Positions 46,136-55,134 of a stretch of DNA of 64,000 nt are shown in pieces. A program made the translations under genes and the position numbers. The stretch comes from Gammaproteobacteria bacterium (GTDB taxonomy: Bacteria; Pseudomonadota; Gammaproteobacteria; UBA5861), in contig JAKSCV010000068.1 in NCBI GenBank assembly GCA_022360445.1, positions 186,001-250,000 of the forward strand, in the 5' to 3' direction. The number at the start of each line of letters is the position of its first letter. Within the stretch, counting starts at the first letter, position 1. The notes beneath the pieces were generated by a model. That model worked only from the letters and a program-made list of their open reading frames with translations, searched no databases and was not told the origin of the DNA.

Positions 46136-48298
46136 ATGAATAAAAATAGTGTTGTTTCACTCAGTTCAGTCAAGCCCAATACGTCTTCTGTTTCAATGCA
46201 GGAAGCATCCATTGATATTTGGGATAAAAAATACCGATTGAAAACGAAGGATGGGGAACCCGTCGATGAAACGATTGATGGCACCTACCAGCGGGTTGCA
46301 CGCGCCCTGGCTGATGTTGAAGGTGATGATCACAAAAAATCAGAGTGGTATGAAAAATTTCTATGGGCGCTACGCCATGGCGCGATACCTGCTGGACGCA
46401 TTACATCCAATGCGGGTGCTTTGAAACATAAACCCGCCACATCGACCATTAATTGCACGGTTTCGGCTACGATCGAAGACTCCATGAATGACATCCTTGG
46501 GAAAGTTCATGAAGCGGGTTTAACGCTGAAAGCCGGCTGTGGTATCGGGTATGACTTTTCAACACTGCGGCCACGTGGTGCCTATGTTTCGGGGGCGGGA
46601 GCCTACACCTCCGGGCCTCTGTCATTTATGGATATTTACGACAAGATGTGTTTTACCGTTTCCTCCGCAGGTGGGCGCAGAGGGGCCCAGATGGCCACCT
46701 TTGATGTTCGTCACCCGGATGTGATGGAGTTTATTCGCGCCAAGCGTGAAGATGGGCGCTTAAGACAGTTCAACCTGTCGCTTTTGATCACGGAAGATTT
46801 TATCGAAGCGGTTAAAAACGATGCGGACTGGCAGCTTATTTTCCCCGTTCGCAAAATAGAGCTCGATGAGCTGAGGGCCTCAGGAAAAGCACTTCCCGAA
46901 CTTGTCTGGAAAGAATGGCCTACTAAAACGGGGCTTGTCGTCAACGATGAAGGGTTAGTGGCCTGCACGATCTACAAAACAATTCGGGCGCGGCGCTTGT
47001 GGGACATGATTATGGCATCCACATACGATTATGCAGAACCGGGGTTTATCCTCATCGATAAAGTCAATGAGATGAATAATAATTGGTTTTGTGAAGACAT
47101 TCGTGCCACGAACCCGTGTGGAGAGCAGCCCTTGCCACCCTACGGGGCCTGCCTGCTGGGTTCGATTAATTTAACCCGATTTGTATTGGACCCCTTTACG
47201 GAAAAAGCTCGCTTTGATTGGGATAAATTCAAAGAAACGGTTTCCATCTTTACCCGGATGCTGGACAACGTTGTTGAGATCAATGGTCTGCCGCTTGAAG
47301 GTCAACGCGAAGAAATCATGCGAAAACGTCGTCATGGAATGGGCTATCTGGGTCTGGGCTCAACATTGACGATGTTAAAAATAAAATATGGTGAGCCTGA
47401 GTCTCTCGAATTTACGGAAAAGGTTACCCGGGAGATGGCATTATCTGGGTGGCGAACCGGGCTTGAGCTCGCCCGAGAAAAAGGAGCGGCACCCATCATG
47501 GAGGAAGAATTTTCTGTTACTCGCGAAATGCTGCGTCACCGTCCTGAAATGGCAGTTGATGGATACAAAGTAGGTGATCACATTCCCGGCAAAGTACTCC
47601 ACAGCCGTTACAGTCGCTATATGCAGCAAATTGCATCTGTGGATCCTGAGCTGATTGAAGAGTTGGCTGAAGTTGGCGCACGGTTTACTCATCACAGCTC
47701 GATTGCGCCAACAGGTACGATTTCCCTGTCTCTGGCGAATAATGCCAGCAATGGCATTGAGCCTTCTTTTGCTCACCATTATTCGCGGAATATCATTCGG
47801 GAGGGGAAGAAAACGAAAGAAAAAGTCGATGTTTATTCCTTCGAATTACTGGCTTACCGAGAGCGGATTAATGATCAGGCAGCGCCTTTTTCTAACAATC
47901 CGGACAACCAATTGCCAGATTACTTTGTAGCAGCGGATGACATTACACCAAAAGCACACGTCGACATACAGGCGGCAGCACAAAAGTGGATTGATTCTTC
48001 CATTTCCAAAACCGCAAATGTTCCGACTGATTTCCCGTTTGATGAATTTAAAGACATCTATCTTTACGCCTATGAAAATGGCCTGAAAGGGTGTACAACA
48101 TTTCGGTTTAATCCCGAAGTCTTCCAAGGTGTTTTAGTGAAAGAAACGGATCTGGAAAATACAGTCTATGAATTCCAGCTGGATGATGGTTCTGTTGTCA
48201 AACTGAAAGGTAATGAAGAAGTGGAATATGACGGTGAAATGCACACCGCAGCGAACCTTTACGATGCCTTGAAAGAAGGCTACTACGGAAAACTTTAA
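46136..48298 (+). CDS. nrdJa: B12-dependent ribonucleotide reductase, catalytic subunit NrdJa
   Basis: 720 residues from the ATG at 46136 (the frame is open to a TTG at 46094, but the shorter form fits the family's length of about 715). Class II alpha/beta barrel: substrate cysteine in STINCTVSATIEDS, the radical-site NPCGEQ (Asn-Cys-Glu) and PPYGACLLGSINL, and the C-terminal GCTTFRFNPEV. It makes deoxyribonucleotides using adenosylcobalamin, with or without oxygen. The C-terminal redox tail is on the separate gene nrdJb, as in Pseudomonas aeruginosa. Confidence 0.93.
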   Translation: MNKNSVVSLSSVKPNTSSVSMQEASIDIWDKKYRLKTKDGEPVDETIDGTYQRVARALADVEGDDHKKSEWYEKFLWALRHGAIPAGRITSNAGALKHKPATSTINCTVSATIEDSMNDILGKVHEAGLTLKAGCGIGYDFSTLRPRGAYVSGAGAYTSGPLSFMDIYDKMCFTVSSAGGRRGAQMATFDVRHPDVMEFIRAKREDGRLRQFNLSLLITEDFIEAVKNDADWQLIFPVRKIELDELRASGKALPELVWKEWPTKTGLVVNDEGLVACTIYKTIRARRLWDMIMASTYDYAEPGFILIDKVNEMNNNWFCEDIRATNPCGEQPLPPYGACLLGSINLTRFVLDPFTEKARFDWDKFKETVSIFTRMLDNVVEINGLPLEGQREEIMRKRRHGMGYLGLGSTLTMLKIKYGEPESLEFTEKVTREMALSGWRTGLELAREKGAAPIMEEEFSVTREMLRHRPEMAVDGYKVGDHIPGKVLHSRYSRYMQQIASVDPELIEELAEVGARFTHHSSIAPTGTISLSLANNASNGIEPSFAHHYSRNIIREGKKTKEKVDVYSFELLAYRERINDQAAPFSNNPDNQLPDYFVAADDITPKAHVDIQAAAQKWIDSSISKTANVPTDFPFDEFKDIYLYAYENGLKGCTTFRFNPEVFQGVLVKETDLENTVYEFQLDDGSVVKLKGNEEVEYDGEMHTAANLYDALKEGYYGKL

Positions 48299-48324
48299 TC
48301 GATCAATCTGCAGGTACGTAGAGT

Positions 48325-49044
48325 ATGCCAACTAAAATTGAAAAGAAAATTGTGGGTTACCAGGTGGAATCCAGTACTAACACTCAACAAGCAGAAGCTC
48401 CAGCTGCACAGATCGAGCGTACAGACCGGGCGGATATAATTCATATGCATGAGTCCGTCAAGCGCCCCGAGATGTTGATTGGCTCGACCTATAAAGTTAA
48501 AACACCATCGGATATTTCAGAGCACTCGCTCTACATCACGATTAACGACATCATTTTGAATGAAGGCACAGAACACGAGCTACGTCGCCCGTTTGAGGTC
48601 TTCATTAACTCCAAAAACATGGAGCACTTTCAATGGATTGTGGCGTTAACCCGCATCATTTCTGCGGTTTTTCGGAAAGGTGGGGACGTTACGTTTCTGG
48701 TGGAAGAGCTGCGCTCAGTGTTTGATCCTCGCGGTGGGTACTGGAAGCGAGGGGGAAAATACATGCCCTCGCTGGTTGCTGAGATTGGTGATGTTATTGA
48801 GCGGCACTTAATCTCTATTGGCCTTATGAAGGCACCTGAGCTGGATGAACACCAGAAACAACTGATGGACGCCAAGCGGGAAGAGTTCTCTTTATCACCA
48901 AGCCCGGCCTCTGATGATGTGGGTGACGACGAGAATAACTTTCCCAGCAATGCGGAGCTGTGCAAAAAATGCCATACCAAGGCCGTTGTCGTATTGGATA
49001 ACTGTGCGACGTGCTTGAACTGCGGCAATTCCAAATGTGGTTGA
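48325..49044 (+). CDS. nrdJb: ribonucleotide reductase NrdJb (C-terminal domain subunit)
   Basis: 239 residues with the TSCPD-type domain (KRPEMLIGSTYKVKTPSDISEHSLYITIND, about 45-75) and a Cys-rich C-terminal end, CKKCHTKAVVVLDNCATCLN then CGNSKCG, which would be the redox-active/zinc-ribbon tail that re-reduces the NrdJa active site. Begins 26 bp after nrdJa. Together they form the split class II enzyme. The next small gene repeats the CxxC theme. Confidence 0.9.
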   Translation: MPTKIEKKIVGYQVESSTNTQQAEAPAAQIERTDRADIIHMHESVKRPEMLIGSTYKVKTPSDISEHSLYITINDIILNEGTEHELRRPFEVFINSKNMEHFQWIVALTRIISAVFRKGGDVTFLVEELRSVFDPRGGYWKRGGKYMPSLVAEIGDVIERHLISIGLMKAPELDEHQKQLMDAKREEFSLSPSPASDDVGDDENNFPSNAELCKKCHTKAVVVLDNCATCLNCGNSKCG

Positions 49045-49085
49045 CCCCCTAAATTAACTATCGAATCCAGCGGAGTAATTCAGCG

Positions 49086-49325
49086 ATGCAATGTAAACAA
49101 TGTAACACCCCTATGGACTTGATTGGTGAGGAAACAAGCCAACATAGCCTATCGCAGCGTTATCGTTGCTCTGTCTGTCGTAGTGAACGACTGTGTTCAA
49201 AACTGGTTTTAAATGACCAGCCTTTCAGCCTGGACCCATTTGTTAACTATTCGGCCTCGAAATCGATTCAAACAAGGGCAAATGACGAACAAAACTTTCA
49301 ATTGAAACAAGTCGAATATAAGTGA
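49086..49325 (+). CDS. small zinc-ribbon protein B (downstream of nrdJb)
   Basis: 79 residues: MQCKQCNTPMDL then QRYRCSVCRSERL, two CxxC knuckles like protein A, and LDPFVNY at the same place. About 60 residues align over the whole ribbon. It follows nrdJb by 41 bp and probably rides on the same NrdR-controlled transcript. The tail is Gln/Lys-rich. Having two paralogous ribbons flank one reductase argues for a shared role, not chance. Confidence 0.65.
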   Translation: MQCKQCNTPMDLIGEETSQHSLSQRYRCSVCRSERLCSKLVLNDQPFSLDPFVNYSASKSIQTRANDEQNFQLKQVEYK

Positions 49326-49462
49326 TTTTCGTGCTTAAACAGGCCTAATTGGCATAAGCCCAACTCCCGTTTGCTTACGTAATAATTGATCTGACACGCG
49401 CTTGCGCACCTTTTTGGTCTTGTGTTGACCGTCTCAACCTTTTAATCACTGTCATTACAATC

Positions 49463-50374
49463 ATGTTTTTTAAAAATCTTGTTTTATACCGGCTCGAAAA
49501 ACCATTCTCCTATTCACTTGAAGAATTAGAAACCACATTGGGTCAAGCTGCGTTTACACCTTGTGGCCCGGCTGACTCCACGCGCTATGGCTGGTCCACA
49601 CCTATGCCAGTCGGTCAGCAGTATGTCCATTCTGGTTCTGGCTATCACCTAATCGCTGCCAAAAAGGAAGAACGGATTCTGCCTGCCAGTGTTATCCGGG
49701 AACACGCCGAACAACGCGCAGATGAGATTGAAGCCAATACAGGAACAAGGCCCCGTGGGAAGCGCCTCAAGCAATTACGTGAAGAAGTGACAGAAGCGCT
49801 TACGCCGAGAGCTTTTACTCGAAGCCGTTATTGCTATGCTTGGATTTCGCCTCAGTTAAATACCATTGCTGTGGATAGTGCAACCGTCAGCCGTGCGGAT
49901 GAACTGGTCAATTTTCTACGTCAAACACTGGGTAGCTTACCGGTTTCCCTACCCAAGCCTAAACAACCATTGTCTGAAACCTTCACACGCTGGTTGACTG
50001 ATATGCGCTTACTGCCTGCCGAGTTCATCTTAGGTGATGAGTGTGAGCTCCGAGAACCTGTGGAACAGGGTGGTATCGTGCGCTGCCGTCAACAAAATCT
50101 TGAGGCGGATGAAGTCCTCAATCATATAAAAACAGGAAAACATGCTTCAAAGCTGGCGTTAAACTGGAAAGGCCGCTTGTCATTTGTTTTAGACGATATG
50201 TTGAGCATCAAGCGGCTTCGTTTTGGCGAAGATATTCTCGAAGCGGCAGAAGCGAGTGATGAAGGGGATGCCGCTATGCAGTTTGATTCAGACTTCAATT
50301 TAATGAGCCTGGAACTGGCTACATTTATCCCGTATTTATTGGAACATACCTGCCGTTCTGTTAATACTCAGTGA
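49463..50374 (+). CDS. rdgC: recombination-associated protein
   Basis: 303 residues, the full RdgC length: MFFKNLVLYRL at the N-terminus, LEETLGQAAFTPCGPADSTRYGW-type region, and ALTPRAFTRSRYCYAWI. RdgC forms a ring dimer around DNA and limits RecA filament activity. It follows the deoxyribonucleotide locus, is separately spaced (137 bp gap), and is followed by a 226-bp AT-rich gap with no evident feature. Confidence 0.92.
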   Translation: MFFKNLVLYRLEKPFSYSLEELETTLGQAAFTPCGPADSTRYGWSTPMPVGQQYVHSGSGYHLIAAKKEERILPASVIREHAEQRADEIEANTGTRPRGKRLKQLREEVTEALTPRAFTRSRYCYAWISPQLNTIAVDSATVSRADELVNFLRQTLGSLPVSLPKPKQPLSETFTRWLTDMRLLPAEFILGDECELREPVEQGGIVRCRQQNLEADEVLNHIKTGKHASKLALNWKGRLSFVLDDMLSIKRLRFGEDILEAAEASDEGDAAMQFDSDFNLMSLELATFIPYLLEHTCRSVNTQ

Positions 50375-50600
50375 AGTTTTATCATACCTCTGCTGCTACC
50401 TGCTTTGTGTCAATTGAATTTTTAGCCTTACTTTGCACTGTGCAATTTTAGTTATTTAACTGCCATCTTTCCTTCAATTTCTTGAGGCTGTCTGTAAGTT
50501 TGAACTATTTTCATAGTGTGAGATTTACCCTGTCAGGACGTGCACAAATCTATTTTTTATATTAAATCAAAATATAATAGATAATTATTCATGTTGTTTC

Positions 50601-51815
50601 TTACCCATGAGACGAATGTAAAATGCTTTCGTGTTCGAGTTTTTTAATACGTGCCTGATCGAGACCTAGATGAGTCTTAAGAATTTCAATATTGTGCTCA
50701 CCAAGCAAGGGTGCTGGGCCACCCAGGTGTTTCGGTTGATCCATAAAGTGAATGGGCATTCCGCCGATTTTAATTGTCCCCAAAATGGGGTCATCCAGAG
50801 TTCGAACTGTCTCCCGCTCAATCAGATGAGGGTGGTTCATTGCTTCGGCAACAGATAATACCGGGGCGGCCGGAATGTGGTGCTGATTGAGGGTTGCCAT
50901 GGCATCTTGTGTGGATTTAAAAGAGCACATCCATGCTTCGATTTCTTTAACTAGTTGCGATAAATTTTTCAACCGGGTGTCATTCGTTGCAAACCGCTCA
51001 TCTTTTTCTAATTCCGGCTTGGCCATCGCCTGACAGAGACGAGGCCAGTGCGAGTCTGGAACGGTGATGGATATATACCCGTTCTGGGTTTTAAAGTAAC
51101 CCACTGGCGCATACGCACTGGAGTGAGAGCCCGAACGATGCGGCGCTATTTCACCTTTGCTGATGCTGTGTATTTCAACGTTAGCTTCATGTGCACGGAA
51201 GAGAAAGTCGATTAAAGTCGATTCAACGTAAGCGCCTTCTCCGGTTTTTTCACGCCGATAAAGTGCGGCGTTCACTGCTGCAAGTGCACTCATACCCGTG
51301 CCGCAATCGCCGAGGGCTAACCCGATCAGTGCGGGTGCTCCATCCGAATCTCCAACCATGCTGGCCACGCCGGAGTACGCTTGGCCTGTAAAATCAAATC
51401 CGGGCATATTCGAAAGTGGGCCAGACTGACCGAATGCCGAAACAGAGCACATAATGAGACGGGGATTTAATGCGCGTACAGCATCCCAGCCAAAACCCAG
51501 GCGAGCAATCGCGCCTGGGGCATAGTTTTCCACCAGGACATCGGCCTTTTTAATGAGGTCCAGAACCAGTCGTTTGCCTTCAGTTGTTTTTAGATCGACA
51601 CACAGACTTTTTTTGCCTGTGTTTTGTTGAATGAAATAGCCACTCCGTTGATTTTTAACGAGTGGGAGGTACCGGCCTGGGTCGCCAGTTGGCGCGAATT
51701 CAACTTTAATGACTTCGGCACCGAGTTCAGCAAGCGATTGAGTTACGATCGGGCCTGCAAAAAATTGCGTAAAGTCAACGACAACTAAGCCTGCCATAAC
51801 AGGTTCTTTTTTCAT
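50601..51815 (-). CDS. CaiB/BaiF (class III) CoA-transferase 1
   Basis: 404 residues from ATG 51815, placed by AGGAGG 5 bases upstream (a GTG at 51821 is inside the site). Family III signatures: VVDFTQFFAGPIVTQSLAELGAEVIKVE, the catalytic Asp region GFDFTGQAYSGV and GAYVESTLIDFL. It moves CoA from an acyl-CoA donor to a free acid without ATP. It is transcribed away from the GST-like gene at 51934 and is the terminal gene of the CoA cluster on this strand. Confidence 0.87.
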   Translation of the reverse strand: MKKEPVMAGLVVVDFTQFFAGPIVTQSLAELGAEVIKVEFAPTGDPGRYLPLVKNQRSGYFIQQNTGKKSLCVDLKTTEGKRLVLDLIKKADVLVENYAPGAIARLGFGWDAVRALNPRLIMCSVSAFGQSGPLSNMPGFDFTGQAYSGVASMVGDSDGAPALIGLALGDCGTGMSALAAVNAALYRREKTGEGAYVESTLIDFLFRAHEANVEIHSISKGEIAPHRSGSHSSAYAPVGYFKTQNGYISITVPDSHWPRLCQAMAKPELEKDERFATNDTRLKNLSQLVKEIEAWMCSFKSTQDAMATLNQHHIPAAPVLSVAEAMNHPHLIERETVRTLDDPILGTIKIGGMPIHFMDQPKHLGGPAPLLGEHNIEILKTHLGLDQARIKKLEHESILHSSHG

Positions 51816-51933
51816 TTCCACCTCCTTTATTATATGTTTGAGGACTTTTCTTATTAGGTGCTGTTTGAAATAAGACTGTCTTATTTTGCTGAGACTCTTG
51901 TTATCCAGTCAATTAATTTTTTTGGGAAAATTG

Positions 51934-52536
51934 ATGAAAGTATACGGTGATCATAACTCTGGAAACTGCTACAAAATCAAATTAGTGTTGTCCATTCTTA
52001 ATCTGAATTGTGATTGGGAGGATGTTGATATTTTAGCAAACGAAACCCAAACTTCTATGTTTCTATCCAAAAACCCTAATGGAAAGATTCCCGTACTGGA
52101 ATTAGATGATGGGCGCTGCCTTTCAGAGTCCAATGCGATTGTAAATTACCTGGCAACTGGGAGCCCCTTATTACCGGCCGATCCGTTTCAACAGGCGAAG
52201 GTATTGCAATGGCAATTTTTTGAACAATATAGCCATGAACCTTATATCGCTGTTGCTCGTTTTATTGCTAAGTACTTGAACATGCCCAGTGATCGAAAAA
52301 AAGAATATGAAGCAAAACAAGCTGGGGGGCATAAAGCGCTTGGAGTGATGGAACAGCGCCTGTTTGAAAGTGACTACCTGGTTGGTAAACAGCTGACAAC
52401 GGCTGATATTTCGTTATTTGCTTACACCCACGTTGCGCATGAAGGAGGGTTCGATTTATCGCGTTACCCCGCCGTTGTGGCATGGATAACTCGAGTGATG
52501 GCCCATCCCGGCTATGTTGGAATGGGCCGCCACTAA
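51934..52536 (+). CDS. glutathione S-transferase-like protein
   Basis: 200 residues from ATG 51934 (a longer frame begins at 51886 without support). N-terminal thioredoxin-fold domain MKVYGDHNSGNCYKIKLVLS with NGKIPVLELDDGRCLSESNAIVNYL, and a helical C-terminal domain with LTTADISLFAY. It stands alone on the plus strand between two minus-strand CoA-transferase genes, so it may be an insertion into the cluster or a detoxifier of its products. Confidence 0.83.
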   Translation: MKVYGDHNSGNCYKIKLVLSILNLNCDWEDVDILANETQTSMFLSKNPNGKIPVLELDDGRCLSESNAIVNYLATGSPLLPADPFQQAKVLQWQFFEQYSHEPYIAVARFIAKYLNMPSDRKKEYEAKQAGGHKALGVMEQRLFESDYLVGKQLTTADISLFAYTHVAHEGGFDLSRYPAVVAWITRVMAHPGYVGMGRH

Positions 52537-52549
52537 CCGGTTATGAGGA

Positions 52550-53749
52550 TTATTTTGGGTGGGCTGTTGCCCCTGCATCAAGCAAGGCCTGAATGGCTTC
52601 ATCATTGAACTCAAGTTCTTTCAGGATCTCCAAGCTGTGCTCACCAAGATGAGGAGCACCAAATTGAAAGCCGGGCGGATTTTTTGAAAACTTTGCCGGT
52701 GATGTGACCCGGCGGAGCCGCCCTTCTGTTGGGTGATCGTATTCTGCAAAAAAACCGACCTCTTGCAGGTGAGGGTCGTTCAGTAAATCGTCAACGGTAT
52801 TCACCGGTGCGAAAGGGATATCCAGTGTTTCAAGCGCGTTCAGCCAGTCGCCAGTCGATTTTTGGCTCAGTAACTCTTCAAGTTTTGTATACAGTGCTTC
52901 AATGTGATCAGTGCGGCTCATCACGCTATTAAAACGAGGATCTGTCACGAGTTCAGGGTGGCCGGCATATTCAAAAAAGGCTTTCCAGTGCCGGTCGGTA
53001 TAGGGCATGACACATAAAAAACCATCACGGGTTTTGAACGGGCGACGAGTCGGTGCCATCTGCCGTACATATCCGGCAGGCCCCAGGGATGGCTCGTAGG
53101 CTGGGCCAGTGAGGTGTTCCACCAGGATATACGAGGCAAGCGTTTCAAACATGGGCACTTCAATCGCCTGGCCTTCACCGGTTTGTTCGCGTTTATACAG
53201 TGCGGCGAGGATGGCCGACAGCGCCATTAATGAGCCGGTTTTATCGGCTTGAGCGGTGGGCACATAGCGGGGATCGGCATTATGGTAGCGGCCAATCAGG
53301 TCGGCCATGCCACTAATGCCTTGAATTAAATCATCATAGGCTGGGCGATCTCGGTACTGGCCTTCACTGCCATAGCCTACAGTCGTACAGGTGATGATCC
53401 GGGGGTTGACCTTGGCCAGTGTCTCGTAGGCGACACCGAGTTTCGCTGCGGGTTTCGGCCGGTAGTTGTGAATGACCACATCGGACTTTTTAACCAGTTT
53501 GTGCAGCACATCAGCAGAGCCTGGTTTTGTCAGGTCCAGTACGATGCCGCGTTTATTGCGGTTCATATTCATGAACAACGCGGCCATCCCCGGTGTTTTG
53601 GTGGTCGCAATGTTGCGGGTGGTATCTCCGGTGGGCGGTTCGATTTTTATGACCTCGGCATCCCAGTCTCCCAATAATTGGGAAATGTAAGGACCTAGGA
53701 TAACGGAACTCATGTCCAGTACACGGACACCTGCTAGTGGACCACTCAA
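52550..53749 (-). CDS. CaiB/BaiF (class III) CoA-transferase 2
   Basis: 399 residues. TTG start set by GAGGAG ten bases upstream. LDMSSVILGPYISQLLGDWDAEVIKIEPP at the N-terminus, and the active-site Asp in PAYDDLIQGISGMADLIGR. Sequence differs enough from CoA-transferase 1 that they likely use different acids or donors. It lies about 160 bp downstream of the MaoC/DUF35/thiolase genes, so it may belong to the same transcript. Confidence 0.87.
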   Translation of the reverse strand: MSGPLAGVRVLDMSSVILGPYISQLLGDWDAEVIKIEPPTGDTTRNIATTKTPGMAALFMNMNRNKRGIVLDLTKPGSADVLHKLVKKSDVVIHNYRPKPAAKLGVAYETLAKVNPRIITCTTVGYGSEGQYRDRPAYDDLIQGISGMADLIGRYHNADPRYVPTAQADKTGSLMALSAILAALYKREQTGEGQAIEVPMFETLASYILVEHLTGPAYEPSLGPAGYVRQMAPTRRPFKTRDGFLCVMPYTDRHWKAFFEYAGHPELVTDPRFNSVMSRTDHIEALYTKLEELLSQKSTGDWLNALETLDIPFAPVNTVDDLLNDPHLQEVGFFAEYDHPTEGRLRRVTSPAKFSKNPPGFQFGAPHLGEHSLEILKELEFNDEAIQALLDAGATAHPK

Positions 53750-53908
53750 GATGAAACTCTCCTCGTTATTGTTAGCCGGATGGACTCAAGCCTTCCGATG
53801 GGTTCGATAGTCAAAGGACTCGGATTATACATAGGTTTATTGGTTCTACCTATTCGGTTTAAATCAGCCATAAACACATGTTGCGATCACTCAGTGGGTC
53901 AGGCGGAT

Positions 53909-54286
53909 CTATGAGGCAGCTTTTATTTCTGCAGTGCCTTTGATAACAATTTGCCCGTCTTGGTTTTTCACCCAAACATCATAGACTTGGCCGGAACCTT
54001 CTTTTAGTTCCCCCCCGCCGGTAACGGTGTCGTCAATGCGAACGGGTGAAACAAAGCGGATATCCAGATGGACACGGTTCACAACGCCCGCGCCGAGAGT
54101 TTTTTTCAGTGACTGCCAAATCAGTGCTAAAGACATGGTGCCATGTGCAATGATGCCGCCCATTGGGCTTTTGGCGGCAAATTCTTTGTCCACATGAATG
54201 GGGTTGTAATCCTGGGTGACGTCCGCGTAGTTGAGAATTGATTCAAAATCGACATGATTGCTTGCGGGTTCTAATACTTTTTGCAT
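53909..54286 (-). CDS. MaoC-like (R)-specific enoyl-CoA hydratase, catalytic type
   Basis: 125 residues from ATG 54286 with GAGGAGAA six bases upstream; an in-frame GTG at 54301 is rejected. One hotdog domain with the hydratase motif ADVTQDYNPIHVDKEFA, which has the Asp and His of the catalytic dyad. It would hydrate a trans-2-enoyl-CoA. The partner gene upstream encodes a MaoC fold without this dyad, so the two probably form a heteromer as in ChsH1-ChsH2. Confidence 0.85.
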   Translation of the reverse strand: MQKVLEPASNHVDFESILNYADVTQDYNPIHVDKEFAAKSPMGGIIAHGTMSLALIWQSLKKTLGAGVVNRVHLDIRFVSPVRIDDTVTGGGELKEGSGQVYDVWVKNQDGQIVIKGTAEIKAAS

Positions 54287-54297
54287 GATTGTTCTCC

Positions 54298-54699
54298 TCA
54301 CTCGGCGACCAGTGATGTCATCACGCCGGTGAACAGCAGCTCACCGGTATCTTTGCTGTGTGTGCGTGTTTCTGAGTAAGCCCATTTTCGGCCTTTACGA
54401 ATTTTTTTGTCGATGCAACGCACTTCGGTGACTAAGGTTTCACCAATACGTGGCATGCGGTGTATGTCGAAAGACTGTCCGCCATGAACGCCTCCAGGAG
54501 GGCGTGGGGATTGATGCGTCAGAATGGCATCCACAGCAATCATCGCCGTCATGCCAGGTGGCATTACGCCGGGTTCGTTGTCATCCGGATAAACGGTACG
54601 CCATTTGTTTACGGTTTCCTCGTCAACCGTGAATTCTGATTCACCGTACAGTTTTCCCGGCTCGTAATAATCGTATGTAAAAAGCTGCTCTTCTGTCAT
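54298..54699 (-). CDS. MaoC-like hotdog protein, non-catalytic type (ChsH2 N-domain-like)
   Basis: 133 residues, FAS1-like/MaoC N-terminal dehydratase family: PGVMPPGMTAMIAVDAILTHQSPRPPGGVHGGQSFDIHRMPRIGETL, without an N-P-x-H catalytic pair. In ChsH2 such a domain pairs with a catalytic MaoC protein and is fused to a DUF35 domain; here the DUF35 protein is the next gene upstream. Ends at the Shine-Dalgarno of the catalytic partner. Confidence 0.78.
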   Translation of the reverse strand: MTEEQLFTYDYYEPGKLYGESEFTVDEETVNKWRTVYPDDNEPGVMPPGMTAMIAVDAILTHQSPRPPGGVHGGQSFDIHRMPRIGETLVTEVRCIDKKIRKGRKWAYSETRTHSKDTGELLFTGVMTSLVAE

Positions 54700-54708
54700 A
54701 AGTGCCTC

Positions 54709-55134
54709 TTATTCTGCAGGTTCAACTTGTGGGATTTTGTAGTCGGAACCGTCCCGGGTTTCAAAAATTACCCACACGGGCATGCCGATATAGACGCGCT
54801 CTGGTGGGCAATTAAGAATATTGGCGGTGATCCGGAATCCTTCTGCCATGTCAACCATAGCAATGGGGTAGGGGGTGTCATCCTTGAAAGCCGCATTAGG
54901 GGCTCTATGGATAATCGAATACGTAAAAACAGATCCCTGCCCACTGGATTCCCGCCAGTCGAGGTTTTTCTGGTGACATTTCCGACAAACAGAACTGGGC
55001 ACAAACTGGGGTGTTTGGCAATCAAGACAATACTGATAAAGAAGTTTATTGCGGTTAGCGGCCTCCCAGAAAGCCTGAGTATGCGGCTTGGGTTCAATAC
55101 CCGGTTTATTGGGCTTTTGTACGGGTGTATTCAT
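54709..55134 (-). CDS. DUF35 OB-fold zinc-ribbon protein, thiolase partner
   Basis: 141 residues. Zinc-ribbon CLDCQTPQFVPSSVCRKCHQ (about 36-55) and an OB-fold with GSVFTYSIIHRAPNAAF and VDMAEGFRITANI. DUF35 proteins bind thiolase-like enzymes; with Ltp2 they form a steroid side-chain aldolase. The start overlaps the thiolase stop by 4 bp, so the two are translated together, supporting a complex. Confidence 0.87.
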   Translation of the reverse strand: MNTPVQKPNKPGIEPKPHTQAFWEAANRNKLLYQYCLDCQTPQFVPSSVCRKCHQKNLDWRESSGQGSVFTYSIIHRAPNAAFKDDTPYPIAMVDMAEGFRITANILNCPPERVYIGMPVWVIFETRDGSDYKIPQVEPAE

